NCBI GenBank assembly: GCA_009911175.1
Contig: QXWX01000068.1
Span: forward strand, 1 to 37,990
Direction: 5' to 3'
DNA from: Lachnospiraceae bacterium
Lineage (GTDB): Bacteria > Bacillota_A > Clostridia > Lachnospirales > Lachnospiraceae
DNA length: 37,990 bases
The position numbers and the translations under genes are program-made. The notes beneath the pieces were generated by a model. The model was given only the letters and a program-made list of their open reading frames with translations. It had not been told where the DNA came from and did no database searches. Shown here in pieces: positions 14,706-23,623 of this stretch. The stretch's first letter is position 1, and each line of letters begins with the position of its first letter.

Positions 14706-15464
14706 ATGGAGCATGGTGAGGTTAAGGTCAAAAGTCTCCGGAAAGCTTTGGATATTTTAAACTATTTCACGGAAAAGCCATTACTTGGAGTAACGGAGAT
14801 CAGCGAATATTTTAGTTTGAACAAGAGCACGGTGCATAATATTTTGTCCACCCTGCAGGCGATGGAATATCTGGAGCAGGACGAAGCATCGGGAAAATAT
14901 CGCTTGGGGATTCAGATCTTCAATCTCAGTAAAGCGATGGGAGACAACTACTCGATTACCAAGATTGCAATGCCTTATATGCAGGAGATGGCCAATCAGA
15001 CCAGGGAGCGGGTATATCTTGCCGTCCCGTACCGGTATGAGGTGCTTTATCTGGAAGCTATGTATCCTGCGGATTCGGTGGAGCTGATGCGTTCGATTCT
15101 CGGAGAGCGCGCTCAGATGTACTGCACCGGGCTAGGAAAAGCCATGCTGTCCTATATGGGCGACGTGTTCGTGGCGGAATATCTGCAACGGCAGGAGCTG
15201 AAAGGATACACGGAAAACAGTATCACCGACAGGGACACGCTGAAGGAAGAGCTGGCCCGGACAAGACAGAGGGGCTATGCGGTGGACGATATGGAGCATG
15301 AATTTGGAATCAAATGCATTGCGATGCCTGTCCTTGACCGAAGCAGAAATGTATATGCGGCGGTCAGTATCAGCGGGCTGGCGACTCATTTTACAGAGGA
15401 GCATATTTCCGAATGGGCGATCTTGCTCAAAAAGTATATTAATAAGATTGAGAGCAGACTTTAG
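14706..15464 (+). CDS. IclR-family transcriptional regulator
   Basis: This is a 252-aa regulator with an N-terminal winged helix (KSLRKALDILNYFTEKPLLGVTEISEYFSLNKSTVHNILSTL, residues 8-48) and a C-terminal IclR effector domain (AMPYMQEMANQTRERVYLAV...CTGLGKAMLSYM...DDMEHEFGIKCIAMPV). The effector is usually a small organic or sugar acid. The ATG at 14706 has AGGAGGAAG upstream. It is the natural regulator of the adjoining catabolic operon and may bind the palindrome at 7673-7689. A strong terminator follows. Confidence 0.9.
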   Translation: MEHGEVKVKSLRKALDILNYFTEKPLLGVTEISEYFSLNKSTVHNILSTLQAMEYLEQDEASGKYRLGIQIFNLSKAMGDNYSITKIAMPYMQEMANQTRERVYLAVPYRYEVLYLEAMYPADSVELMRSILGERAQMYCTGLGKAMLSYMGDVFVAEYLQRQELKGYTENSITDRDTLKEELARTRQRGYAVDDMEHEFGIKCIAMPVLDRSRNVYAAVSISGLATHFTEEHISEWAILLKKYINKIESRL

Positions 15465-15472
15465 AATTCAGG

Positions 15473-15525
15473 AACAGCCTGCGGGGATTTGGGTGTTAGC
15501 CAATGAGTTCCCGCAGGCTGTTTAT
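15473..15525 (+). terminator. strong terminator after the IclR gene
   Basis: AACAGCCTGCGGG (15473-15485) pairs perfectly with CCCGCAGGCTGTT (15510-15522), followed by TAT. The stem is 13 bp. Confidence 0.75.
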
Positions 15526-15589
15526 AGATTCCATCATATAATGAGCAACGTTTTAGTTTTTACCGAAAAAACAACTATGGAGAAAGCGA

Positions 15590-15865
15590 ATGAGCCATTA
15601 CCCGATCAAAAAAATCCAGGAACACAAAGACCTCCTGAAACCCGCCGCCCGCTGGTTCCACCAGAAATGGAATATCCCCGAATCCGCCTATCTGGAAAGC
15701 ATGGAGGAATGCCTGAACAATACATCCCCGGTCCCGCAATAGTATGTTGTACTGAACGGACAGGAGATCATTGCGGGGCTCGGAGTGATCGAAAATGACT
15801 TCCACAAAACGACGATTCACATCCCGTATATTCCACCAAAGGCCGGATACTTTTCCGATCCGTAA
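15590..15865 (+). pseudogene. GNAT acetyltransferase remnant with amber codon and 3' loss
   Basis: The frame starts MSHYPIKKIQEHKDLLKPAA and continues with PESAYLESMEECL, a pattern of GNAT enzymes of Clostridia. It hits TAG at 15740, where family members have Trp (PQWYVVL), and then continues in the same frame as YVVLNGQEIIAGLGVIENDFHK. After that the sequence becomes unrelated and stops at 15863. The N-terminal half therefore remains, with a TGG-to-TAG change, and the acetyl-CoA-binding half is gone. Its 3' end overlaps the 3' end of the minus-strand flavodoxin gene. Confidence 0.65.
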
Positions 15866-16358
15866 AATCCAGGCACTGTCCGTAAGTCTCCAAAATCTGG
15901 CGGTCCTCCCAGCTGCGCTCGCTGTCAGCCTTCTTGAGCAGCATTTTCCGGAGTATAGACATCATGGACCTGTGTACAAAAGTCAGCCGGGAATAATCCA
16001 TCCCGCCCCGCAGATGAAAGAGCCGGATCTGCTCCGGAATCTTCCCTGAAAAAGCCTTTTCCACGAAGCTTCGGATATTGGAAATGTTGTCGGGATTGTC
16101 CGGGTCTGCAAGCCCACAGGTAAACAGAAGCACCTTTTTTTCGGATAGAAGCGTTTCATTCCGGCGGAGGAACTGGATGCCGCTGATCACGCCTGCATAG
16201 ATTCCTCCGCCGTAGATCACAGTTTCATATTTGGAAAGATTTCGAGGACGGAAGGCTTTCCGTTCAAAGACCGGGCAGGATAGCGCCTCCCCGAGCCACT
16301 CGGCGTAACGTTTGGTATAACCGTATTTTGACTCATATACTACAACGATTCGATTCAT
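15768..16358 (-). CDS. flavodoxin-domain protein, C-terminus possibly altered
   Basis: This is a 196-aa flavodoxin/HemG-type FMN protein. The N-terminal beta strand and phosphate loop read MNRIVVVYESKYGYTKRYAEWL (T/S-rich SKYGYT loop), and IYGGGIYAGVISG near 48-60 is the second FMN loop. The ATG at 16356-16358 has AGAAGGGAG upstream. The family-like sequence ends near FTDRKSIRPLVEYT. The last 20 or so residues (GCESSFCGSHFRSL...) are antisense to the GNAT remnant and look foreign, so the original stop was probably lost by the deletion that truncated that gene. It may still be functional. Confidence 0.75.
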   Translation of the reverse strand: MNRIVVVYESKYGYTKRYAEWLGEALSCPVFERKAFRPRNLSKYETVIYGGGIYAGVISGIQFLRRNETLLSEKKVLLFTCGLADPDNPDNISNIRSFVEKAFSGKIPEQIRLFHLRGGMDYSRLTFVHRSMMSILRKMLLKKADSERSWEDRQILETYGQCLDFTDRKSIRPLVEYTGCESSFCGSHFRSLRAPQ

Positions 16359-16397
16359 AAAAAACTCCCTTCTGGAAAATGCAAAAATGTGTTACAC

Positions 16398-16426
16398 TTG
16401 TGACAATTCTTTTTTTATAGTATACT
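16398..16426 (+). promoter_or_regulatory. promoter of the TetR gene
   Basis: TTGTGA (16398-16403), 17 bases, TATACT (16421-16426). The start near 16433 gives a leader of about 180 bases that contains the long palindrome at 16503-16582. Confidence 0.58.
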
Positions 16427-16502
16427 GTATGAAGCGGAAAATCAAGACGCAGGCCGAAAGTGCTACAGAAAGGCGTATTTGAGCTGCAGAAATATTTTCT
16501 GC

Positions 16503-16582
16503 CTGTACCGTTGCTAATCCGAACTATCGGTTTTATTGCAATGAATTGCATAAAACCGATAGTTCGGATTGCAGCCGTACAG
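16503..16582. repeat. very long near-perfect inverted repeat in the tetR leader
   Basis: The core arms AATCCGAACTATCGGTTTTAT (left from 16518) and their reverse complement (ending 16570) are identical, then continue inward as TTGCAAT/ATTGCAT with one extra base and almost no loop. Outside the core, CTGTACCGTTGCT and CTGTACGGCTGC on the opposite strand extend the similarity to about 40 bases per arm. Each core arm also contains CCGA-n4-TCGG symmetry. It could be a multi-site TetR operator, an RNA hairpin regulating tetR, or a foldback element. Confidence 0.65.
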
Positions 16583-16610
16583 ACGGAACATTTTCCAGGA
16601 GGAAAGCAGG

Positions 16611-17168
16611 ATGAACGGTCATCAAAAGCAGAAAGAGCAGTCCCGCAGGATGATAGAGGATGCGCTATTTCTGATCATGGAAGAGAAGCCTTACGCTCAG
16701 ATCACCGTGTCTGAGATCGCAAAGACGGCAGATGTATCCAGGCGGACATTTTACAGAATGTATCATGAAAAGGATGAGGTGCTCCATTGCTATTTTGAAA
16801 GGCTGTGCCGAGAATACCGCGGCCAGAACGCGGCTCTTGAGCACTACGATATCAGTCGGATTGCACAGGAATATTTTACCTTTTGGGGACGACACCGGGA
16901 CACATTGCTGCTCATGCATCGATGCGGCCTGGACCAGATGCTGTACTTCGAACTCAGCCGTGCGTCCGGAGTGGTAGTGAAAGCCAGGATCAGCGGCAGG
17001 GACCGGGAAAATGACAGGGATACGGAGTACTTTGCGGAGTATTCTACCGGCGGATTTTCCCTGCTGCTTCAGCGCTGGATCGCAGAGGGGATGGAGGAGC
17101 CGGCGGAGCATTACGCACAGGCGGTCAGCCGGGCTCTTTTAAAATTCATAGGAACTGTCACAAAATAG
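16611..17168 (+). CDS. TetR/AcrR-family transcriptional regulator
   Basis: This is a 185-aa repressor with an N-terminal helix-turn-helix (MIEDALFLIMEEKPYAQITVSEIAKTADVSRRTFYRMYHEKDEVLHCYF, residues 14-62). The C-terminal ligand domain resembles that of short TetR proteins with a C-terminal TetR_C-type fold. The ATG at 16611 has AGGAGGAAAGCAGG upstream. A frame open further upstream (MQPYRRN...) is not coding. It probably controls the MATE exporter behind it, since both leaders share a 33-base sequence. Confidence 0.87.
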   Translation: MNGHQKQKEQSRRMIEDALFLIMEEKPYAQITVSEIAKTADVSRRTFYRMYHEKDEVLHCYFERLCREYRGQNAALEHYDISRIAQEYFTFWGRHRDTLLLMHRCGLDQMLYFELSRASGVVVKARISGRDRENDRDTEYFAEYSTGGFSLLLQRWIAEGMEEPAEHYAQAVSRALLKFIGTVTK

Positions 17169-17288
17169 CAAGTTATTTAGGGATGGTTCCATAAGTCCGG
17201 TTGGTTAAAAAATACTGGATTTTCACCGGAAAATGGAATATGATGTGAGTTAGAGGTGAAAAAATGGAGTTATGATTTTTTAAACAGA

Positions 17289-17321
17289 TTTCGGATTGCA
17301 ACCGTACAGGTGGAAAATTTT
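17289..17321 (+). repeat. direct copy of the tetR leader sequence before the MATE gene
   Basis: TTCGGATTGCAACCGTACAG and the following bases through ATTTTC repeat the sequence at 16563-16595 with only a few changes. The shared unit includes the outer right arm of the tetR palindrome. It may be a common operator or processing site for tetR and the exporter gene. The remainder of 17169-17361 shows nothing else I can name. Confidence 0.55.
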
Positions 17322-17361
17322 CGATCAGGCACTATGCTGCCATGATAGAATTGAGGAATCT

Positions 17362-18690
17362 ATGGAACAAACATTTATGAAAGAAAAGAAGATACTGCCC
17401 CTTGTGCTATCCATGTCCCTGCCCATGGTCATTTCCATGGCGGTAAACTCACTCTACAACATTGTGGACAGTTATTTTGTTGCAAAATTGAGCGAAGATG
17501 CCATGACGGCCCTGTCCCTGGTGTACCCGGTGCAGAATATGATCAACGCCATTGCCATCGGATTTGCCATTGGGATCAATTCCAGCGCGGCCTATTATCT
17601 GGGAGCCGGCGACCAGGAGCGGGCGGACAAGGCAGCCACCCAGGGGATGGTTTTAAACATGCTTCACGGGGCGGTGCTGATGGTGATCTGCATTGCTGTG
17701 ATGCCTGCGTTCCTGCGGATGTTCTCCACGGACGAAACGGTCATCCGGATGGCGCTGGAATATTCTAACCGGGCATTTTTATTTGCCGTGGTCATCGCCA
17801 TGACTCTGGTCTACGAAAAGGTATTTCAGGCGGTAGGCAAGATGAAGGTCTCCATGTTCAGCATGATGTGCGGATTTGCGGCAAATATCATACTGGATCC
17901 GCTGATGATCTTCGGCATCGGCATTTTCCCGGCCATGGGGATCGCCGGGGCGGCTTATGCCACCGGGATCGGGCAGGTGCTCACCCTTGTGGTATATCTG
18001 ATCTTCTGTAAAATCGATCCGCTGCCCCTGAAGATCACGCGGAAGTATCTGCGGCCCCAGCGGGATGTGGCGGCCAGGATGTATTCCGTGGGGCTTTCCG
18101 CCACGCTGAGTCTGGCGCTGCCGTCCCTTCTGATCTCCGTACTCAATGGAATCCTAGCAGGCTTTTCAGAAAAATACGTCCTCGTGCTGGGGGTATATTA
18201 TAAGCTGCAGACCTTCATCTATCTGACGGCAAACGGCATCATCCAGGGCATCCGTCCGCTGATGGGCTACAATTACGGCGCGGGCGAGAAGGAACGAGTG
18301 AAGCAGATCTTCCGGACGACCCTGATGCTCACCGCAGGCGTGATGGCAGTCGGGACAGCGTTGTCCTGGCTGATCCCCAACTATCTGATCGGATTATTTA
18401 CCGCAAACCCGCAGACCATCCAAAGCGGAGTGACCGCGCTGCATATCATCAGCCTTGGCTTCGTGGTGTCTGCGGTTTCGGTCAGCTGCTGCGGGGCGCT
18501 GGAAGGGCTGGGAAAGGGAAAGCCTTCGCTGTACATATCCCTGTTCCGGTATGTGATCGTGATCATGCCCGCGGCATTTCTGTTCAGCAGGCTGATGGGA
18601 GTGAACGGCGTGTGGGCTGCGTTCTGCTTTACCGAATTTGTGACGGCAGGGGCGGGGTATCTGATCTACAGGAAGTATGGGGCATATTAG
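17362..18690 (+). CDS. MATE-family multidrug/efflux transporter
   Basis: This is a 442-aa inner-membrane antiporter of the MATE/DinF group with about 12 helices in two repeats. It starts MEQTFMKEKKILPLVLSMSL. The conserved MVISMAVNSLYNIVDSYFVAKLSEDAMTAL segment lies near residues 20-49, with its repeat (LPSLLISVLNGILAGF...) in the second half, and GIIQGIRPLMGYNYGAGE near 300 is a family signature. The ATG at 17362 has TTGAGGAA upstream. The upstream in-frame MQPYRWK is not supported. The substrate is unknown, and the TetR neighbour suggests induction by it. Confidence 0.9.
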   Translation: MEQTFMKEKKILPLVLSMSLPMVISMAVNSLYNIVDSYFVAKLSEDAMTALSLVYPVQNMINAIAIGFAIGINSSAAYYLGAGDQERADKAATQGMVLNMLHGAVLMVICIAVMPAFLRMFSTDETVIRMALEYSNRAFLFAVVIAMTLVYEKVFQAVGKMKVSMFSMMCGFAANIILDPLMIFGIGIFPAMGIAGAAYATGIGQVLTLVVYLIFCKIDPLPLKITRKYLRPQRDVAARMYSVGLSATLSLALPSLLISVLNGILAGFSEKYVLVLGVYYKLQTFIYLTANGIIQGIRPLMGYNYGAGEKERVKQIFRTTLMLTAGVMAVGTALSWLIPNYLIGLFTANPQTIQSGVTALHIISLGFVVSAVSVSCCGALEGLGKGKPSLYISLFRYVIVIMPAAFLFSRLMGVNGVWAAFCFTEFVTAGAGYLIYRKYGAY

Positions 18691-18743
18691 GCCGGTTAAA
18701 ACATTGCTTGCACATAATGGCAGTGCGCCAAGGAGGACAACGC

Positions 18744-19607
18744 ATGGTTTATGAATTGAAGGATACAGAAAAAGCAGCCCCGCTCTTTGAAGGCTGGCAG
18801 GAGTCCATGATCTGGTCCTGCCTGCAGAAGATCATGGGAAAGATCTACACAGACTCTCCGGAGCATCCGGTTTCTGCCATGGCATTGCTGGCTGACTTCT
18901 GCTTTTTTGCTGGGAAGCCGGACGCAGAGCTTGTCCGGTATTGGGCTGGTCTGCACATGCCGGATTCGGCGTCTGACAGGACAGCGCAGAGGATGGGTTC
19001 CGCGGAAGTACCAGGAGATATGCCTTGCGCGCCGCCCGACCTCCCGGATGATTCTGGGACCCGGGGCATCATCATGGTACCCCGCAGCTGTGCCTGGGGA
19101 GAACGGATCGAGAGCTGCTACAAAGACAAAGCCAAAAAGGTCACCCGCTTTGCGATAAAAAAAGAACCGGATATTTTTGACCGAGAAAAGCTGCAGACGG
19201 AAGTCTCGGCTCTGTCTGACGGCTTTACATTAAAAATGATCGATGAAACGCTGTACCTGCAATGCCGGGAAATCTCCTGGTGCCGGGACTGGACAGCTAA
19301 TTATGCGGATTACGCCATGTACCGGAAGTACGGCCTGGGCGCGGCGATATTAAAGGACGGAGAACTGGTTTCCGGTGCTTCCTCTTATACCAGCTACAGA
19401 GGCGGGATTGAAATCCAGATCGATACCCGGGAGGATTACCGAAGGCAGGGGCTTGCCTATATCTGCGGGGCAAAGCTGATCCTGGAATGCCTAGAGCGGG
19501 GCTGGTATCCGAGCTGGGATGCCCAGAATCCAGGGTCGGCGGCACTGGCCCAAAAGCTGGGTTACCATTTGGATCACGAATATACGGCATATGAAGTTTA
19601 TCGATGA
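18744..19607 (+). CDS. GNAT-family acetyltransferase, 287 aa
   Basis: This is a long GNAT protein. The N-terminal half (MVYELKDTEKAAPLFEGWQESMIWSC...) resembles the extended N-domain of GNAT_acetyltran (PF12746-like) proteins. The C-terminal GNAT core includes IEIQIDTREDYRRQGLAYICGAKLILECLERG with the acetyl-CoA loop RRQGLA near residues 234-239, and PSWDAQNPGSAALAQKLGY at the end. AAGGAGG precedes the ATG at 18744. The segment near residues 85-115 (SASDRTAQRMGSAEVPGDMP...) looks low in structure and may be an insertion. The substrate is unknown. Confidence 0.83.
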   Translation: MVYELKDTEKAAPLFEGWQESMIWSCLQKIMGKIYTDSPEHPVSAMALLADFCFFAGKPDAELVRYWAGLHMPDSASDRTAQRMGSAEVPGDMPCAPPDLPDDSGTRGIIMVPRSCAWGERIESCYKDKAKKVTRFAIKKEPDIFDREKLQTEVSALSDGFTLKMIDETLYLQCREISWCRDWTANYADYAMYRKYGLGAAILKDGELVSGASSYTSYRGGIEIQIDTREDYRRQGLAYICGAKLILECLERGWYPSWDAQNPGSAALAQKLGYHLDHEYTAYEVYR

Positions 19608-19619
19608 GAGGAAAAAATT

Positions 19620-20522
19620 ATGGTCACAATCAGCAGCCTGACAAAATATTTCGATGACATCTGCGCGGTCGATCATGTGTCCCTGGAGATTCCGGACGGC
19701 ACCATGTTCGGCCTGCTGGGCACGAACGGCGCGGGCAAGACCACGCTGCTGCGGATGCTGGCGGGCATTATCGAGGCGGACTCCGGGGAAATCCGGATGG
19801 ACGGGGAGGAGAATCCTTTTTCGCCGCAGTGCAAGGAAAAGCTCTTTTATCTGCCTGACGATCCCTATTATTTTCCGAATGCGTCTATCCAGACCATGCT
19901 GGATTTTTATAAAAAGCAGTATCCGGGGCTGGATGCAGACTCCGCGGTTTATATGGCGGAATCCCTCAACCTGGACAGGGATCGCCCCATCCGGACATTT
20001 TCGAAGGGGATGAAGCGGCAGACATTTCTGATCCTGGCGCTGTGTTCCCGGACAAAATATCTTTTCTGCGATGAGGTGTTCGACGGTCTGGACCCGATTG
20101 CGGCGGAGATCATGAAAAATCTGTTCCGCCAGGAAATGGAGTCCCGTGACTTTACGATCCTTGTGGCTTCCCACAAGCTTCAGGACCTGGAGGACATCTG
20201 CGGAAATATCGCCATTCTCCATAAGGGCGGTGTGGTAACTGCCGGAGACTTCCGGGAGCGTACAGAAAATGTCCGAAAGTTCCAGTGCGTGCTCCCATTG
20301 GAGACAGATCTGGACCGTCTGAGGCAGCACCCGTCGGTAGTGCGTTTCCATGAAGACGCCCGCTTTATCACGCTGGTCACCCGGGGAAACGCGGAAGAGA
20401 TCCGAAAGGCCCTGGAGGAGCTGGAACCGATTTTTCTGGGTGAGGTCCCGTTAAGTCTGGAGGAAACATTTATTGCGGAAATGGAGGGCGCAGGCTATGA
20501 CATCAGAAAAGTACTTCAATAA
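19620..20522 (+). CDS. ABC transporter ATP-binding protein
   Basis: This is a 300-aa ATPase of an ABC-2-type exporter. Walker A is GTNGAGKTT (residues 34-42), the Q-loop region is near FYLPDDPYYF, the signature is the degenerate FSKGMKRQ (in place of LSGGQ, common in YtrB/EcsA-type ATPases), Walker B is LFCDEVFDGLD, and the H-loop is VASHKL. It is followed by a regulatory tail. It overlaps the permease gene by 26 bases, so the two are translationally coupled. It starts 12 bases after the GNAT gene. Confidence 0.9.
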   Translation: MVTISSLTKYFDDICAVDHVSLEIPDGTMFGLLGTNGAGKTTLLRMLAGIIEADSGEIRMDGEENPFSPQCKEKLFYLPDDPYYFPNASIQTMLDFYKKQYPGLDADSAVYMAESLNLDRDRPIRTFSKGMKRQTFLILALCSRTKYLFCDEVFDGLDPIAAEIMKNLFRQEMESRDFTILVASHKLQDLEDICGNIAILHKGGVVTAGDFRERTENVRKFQCVLPLETDLDRLRQHPSVVRFHEDARFITLVTRGNAEEIRKALEELEPIFLGEVPLSLEETFIAEMEGAGYDIRKVLQ

Positions 20523-22584
20523 ATGGGTCAGGGAAGCGGGGAGAGGGCATATTGCGGCGTTCTTGTCCTGGGGATGCCTGCTGACCTATGGGATGATCAC
20601 CGCGGCGCGGCTGCGTTTCAAGTCGGACTACTCCTTTTTCGGTATCGGCAGCGGGGAGCTATTGTGGATCTGCGCGGGGCTTGGCGCTGTCCTCTCTTTT
20701 CTGGAATTTTTCTATCTGCTGCAGCCGAAAAAACTGGATTTTTATTACAGTCTTCCTGTGAGAAAAAGCACCATATTCTGGGGAAGATATGTGCATGGGC
20801 TGATGCGTTTCCTGATGCCGCTGTGCCTGGTGGTCACAGGCTGCGGTCTGTATGAAAGCAGCTTTGACATGGATTTCTTTCCCTTTTCAGCCGGCTATAC
20901 AGGGCGCAGTATCTTGGTGTTTGCAGGAGTATTTTTGATATTTTATCATATAGGGATCCTGCTGCTTACCGTCTGCGGAACGGTCCTTCCGGCAATCCTG
21001 GGGTATGCGCTCTGTCTGCTCTACGGACATATTCTGGTGGGAAATGTATGGACCGCGTGGGCGGCAGATTATTTTCGGACCTACTACAGGATTCCGGTGT
21101 TCGAGAAGCTGGACATCCTGACGGCTCCCTTCTCCCTGGCCCGGGATCTGGCGGGAAGCAATCTGTTTGACAAGTGGGAAGTGTTCGGTTATGTACCGTC
21201 CGGGAGCAGCATCCTTGCGGCTTCCGAATGGGTCGTCCTTTCGTTCCTTTTATTTGCCGCGGCGCAGAAAAGGAGAAGGACGGAACGAGTCGGGAAATGG
21301 TTTGCCATCCCCATGGCGGAACGGGCGGCGGAAGGCCTGCTCTCCTTTTTGGCCGGGGTGTGGATGGGAAGCTTTCTGGCGGCGCTGACCGGACTTGCCA
21401 TGAAATCACCTGGGCTTTGCGGCGCGCTGAGTATCCTGGCGGGGATTGCTGCCGCGGCCGCAGTGCATTTCCTGCTGGAGCTGGGCGTGGGATGCGGTCG
21501 GAAAATGCGGTCGGATGAAGCAATGATAAATGAGACGCTCGCGGAGCGCGGAGATTCTGGCCGGGTTCGCCGGGCAGGAGGAAAGCTCGGTGGAACATGT
21601 GCTTTGCGCCAGGGGATTTTCCGGCGGAAATGGCAGCTTGCCGCGGAGTGCGGGGCGGTCGTTTTATCAGGAATCGTATTTCTGCTGGGGGCATCTTCAT
21701 TTGATACATTCCTGCCGGAGGAAGGGGAAGTTGAGAAGATCGGAGTCAGCATCGGCGGCATTGGAATGAACAATGAGAGTTATACTCAGACCCGCGCAGG
21801 CGGGGAGAGATATGAAACGCCGCGGCAGTTGGAGCGTTACCTTCTTGCCAGGGAAGGAAAGAGTGCGGCTGCGGCATGGATCAAGCTGCTGGCTGAAAAA
21901 AATAATTGCCTGTCAGAAGTAACCCATGCGGTCATCTGCTACCATATGGAAAACGGAAGCGAGGTCTATCGGCTCTACCCGGTAGACGAAGAACAGCTGC
22001 AGGCTTTTGCCACGGTATTCGAGACGGACGAGTATAAACAGATCGCATACCCTGTGGACAACAGCGGCTTTGCGGTGGATGCCCGTTTCACCTGGTCCGA
22101 CGGGGTGACGGATACGGTGATGAAGCTGGAGGAAAGCGAGAAAGAGACGCTTCTGGATGCCTGTCAAAAGGATATTGGGGACATGAAAATGGACGATCTC
22201 AGGAAGGCGCTCCCATTGGGGTTCGTAGAGCTTGATTCGGACGGCCCCATGCTTCCGTGCAGTATTCCCGTCTATCCGTTTTTTGCGCGGACCTGCAGTC
22301 TGCTGGAATCATACGGCGTGTGGACAGGCCGGACACTCTCGGACTATTCCGCGCGTTCGGTCAGCGTGAGTACAAGAAATGAAAGCGGCAGGGGAAAACG
22401 AAGCTCCGAATATCTGGATGACCCGGAGGAAATCGCAAAGTGGATGCAGAAAGCGGTTCCGAAGGAATTTGACTTGCAGCCGCTCTTTTATCCGCTGGAT
22501 TATTCGAAGGAGATCCGGGTTGAAGTTCTGGATGAAACGGCAAATTCGGTGATTCATGTGAATTGTTATTCGCAGGAGGAATAA
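20497..22584 (+). CDS. ABC-2 type permease with large extracytoplasmic tail (DUF6449-like)
   Basis: This is a 695-aa membrane protein. It starts at ATG 20497 (MTSEKYFNKWVREAGRGHIAAF) with GGAGGGCGCAGG upstream. About six hydrophobic segments lie in residues 15-320. Helix seven, near 395 (LSGIVFLLGASSFDTFLP), leads to a soluble domain of about 290 residues without further helices. This matches YtrC/YtrD-like permeases with a DUF6449-type tail, often tied to cell-envelope stress. The substrate is unknown. It works with the ATPase at 19620. Confidence 0.82.
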   Translation: MTSEKYFNKWVREAGRGHIAAFLSWGCLLTYGMITAARLRFKSDYSFFGIGSGELLWICAGLGAVLSFLEFFYLLQPKKLDFYYSLPVRKSTIFWGRYVHGLMRFLMPLCLVVTGCGLYESSFDMDFFPFSAGYTGRSILVFAGVFLIFYHIGILLLTVCGTVLPAILGYALCLLYGHILVGNVWTAWAADYFRTYYRIPVFEKLDILTAPFSLARDLAGSNLFDKWEVFGYVPSGSSILAASEWVVLSFLLFAAAQKRRRTERVGKWFAIPMAERAAEGLLSFLAGVWMGSFLAALTGLAMKSPGLCGALSILAGIAAAAAVHFLLELGVGCGRKMRSDEAMINETLAERGDSGRVRRAGGKLGGTCALRQGIFRRKWQLAAECGAVVLSGIVFLLGASSFDTFLPEEGEVEKIGVSIGGIGMNNESYTQTRAGGERYETPRQLERYLLAREGKSAAAAWIKLLAEKNNCLSEVTHAVICYHMENGSEVYRLYPVDEEQLQAFATVFETDEYKQIAYPVDNSGFAVDARFTWSDGVTDTVMKLEESEKETLLDACQKDIGDMKMDDLRKALPLGFVELDSDGPMLPCSIPVYPFFARTCSLLESYGVWTGRTLSDYSARSVSVSTRNESGRGKRSSEYLDDPEEIAKWMQKAVPKEFDLQPLFYPLDYSKEIRVEVLDETANSVIHVNCYSQEE

Positions 22585-22586
22585 AA

Positions 22587-23330
22587 ATGAAGAGAAGATT
22601 AGAGGTATGTATAGATTCCGTGGAATCTGCGATCATAGCCCAGGAGGCTGGCGCGGACCGCCTGGAGGTCTGCGCCAATCTGGTCATCGGAGGGACGACG
22701 CCTGGGGTAAGCCAGTTTAAGCAGATCCGCAAGGCATGTGATATCGATCTGAATGTCCTGATCCGCCCGCGGTTCGGAGATTTCTTATATACAAATGCGG
22801 AATTTCAGATGATCTCCGAGGATATCCGGATGTTCCGGGAACTGGGGGCAGACGGTGTGGTGGTCGGCTGTCTGAAAGCAGACGGCAGCCTGGATTCGGA
22901 CAGGATGGGAGCACTCCGGGAGCAGGCCGGTCCATTGCAGATGACACTGCACCGGGCATTTGATGTATGCCGGGATCCCGGCCAGGCATTGGAGGAGGCT
23001 GTGTCGCTGGGAGTAGATACGATCCTGACCTCCGGACAGGCGGCCGACTGCCTTGGCGGAAAAGAGACGTTAAAGAAGCTGATCCGGCAGGCTGACGGCA
23101 GGATCGAGATCCTTGTGGGAAGCGGGGTCAATGCGGAGGTCATCCGGCAGATCATGGAGGAGATCGGCGCATCCAGCTTTCACATGTCCGGAAAGAAAAT
23201 GATCAGCAGCGGCATGGCTTACCGGAACCGGCAGGTCCATATGGGAGTTCCGGGGATCGGGGAATTTGATATATTCCGGACGGATAAAGAAGAGATCCGG
23301 AGGGCAAGGCTGGTGCTGGATCAAAAATAG
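22587..23330 (+). CDS. cutC: CutC-family protein
   Basis: This is a 247-aa TIM-barrel protein of the CutC family, once called copper homeostasis protein. The biochemical role is unsettled. Signatures are LEVCIDSVESAIIAQEAGADRLEVCANL (residues 4-31), VLIRPRFGDFLYT, LHRAFDVCRDP and ILTSGQAADCLGG. AGGAGG sits just before the ATG at 22587, two bases after the permease stop. It looks complete. Confidence 0.93.
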   Translation: MKRRLEVCIDSVESAIIAQEAGADRLEVCANLVIGGTTPGVSQFKQIRKACDIDLNVLIRPRFGDFLYTNAEFQMISEDIRMFRELGADGVVVGCLKADGSLDSDRMGALREQAGPLQMTLHRAFDVCRDPGQALEEAVSLGVDTILTSGQAADCLGGKETLKKLIRQADGRIEILVGSGVNAEVIRQIMEEIGASSFHMSGKKMISSGMAYRNRQVHMGVPGIGEFDIFRTDKEEIRRARLVLDQK

Positions 23331-23623
23331 ATACCATAGAGCTTTTGGGGGTGTTACAATCCGCAATTGGCAGAAGATATATATTGCGGGGGATATGATC
23401 TAATGGTATGATATAAAATAAAAAAGGCTCGTGAACGGTATGCCAATCCCTCTTTGATCAATCAGGGATCATCACTTCTGATAAAAAGTTAAAAAAGAGG
23501 CTGGAAGAGATTCAGGAATTATAAAATCAGAAAAATAGGGATGTGGGGAAAAGTCCATTTTCCAACATCCCTATAAAATTGCAACCATAGAGTTAGTAAA
23601 ATTGCATTTTAGGAGGCAGTATC
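23331..23623. other. intergenic stretch with a terminator and a short coding relic
   Basis: A stem at 23537-23572 (AGGGATGTGGGGAAAA against TTTTCC-AACATCCCT) is followed by ATAAAAT and probably ends transcription before the response regulator. A frame near 23453-23523 reads DQSGIITSDKKLKKRLEEIQEL, which may be the tail of a lost gene. I see no other gene. Confidence 0.45.

Noticed and set aside
16569..16610. Upstream extension of the TetR protein (MQPYRRNIFQEESR)
   Set aside because: It lies in the right arm of the long palindrome, and the same sequence recurs before the MATE gene, so it is a repeated non-coding leader. The ATG at 16611 has a good ribosome site.
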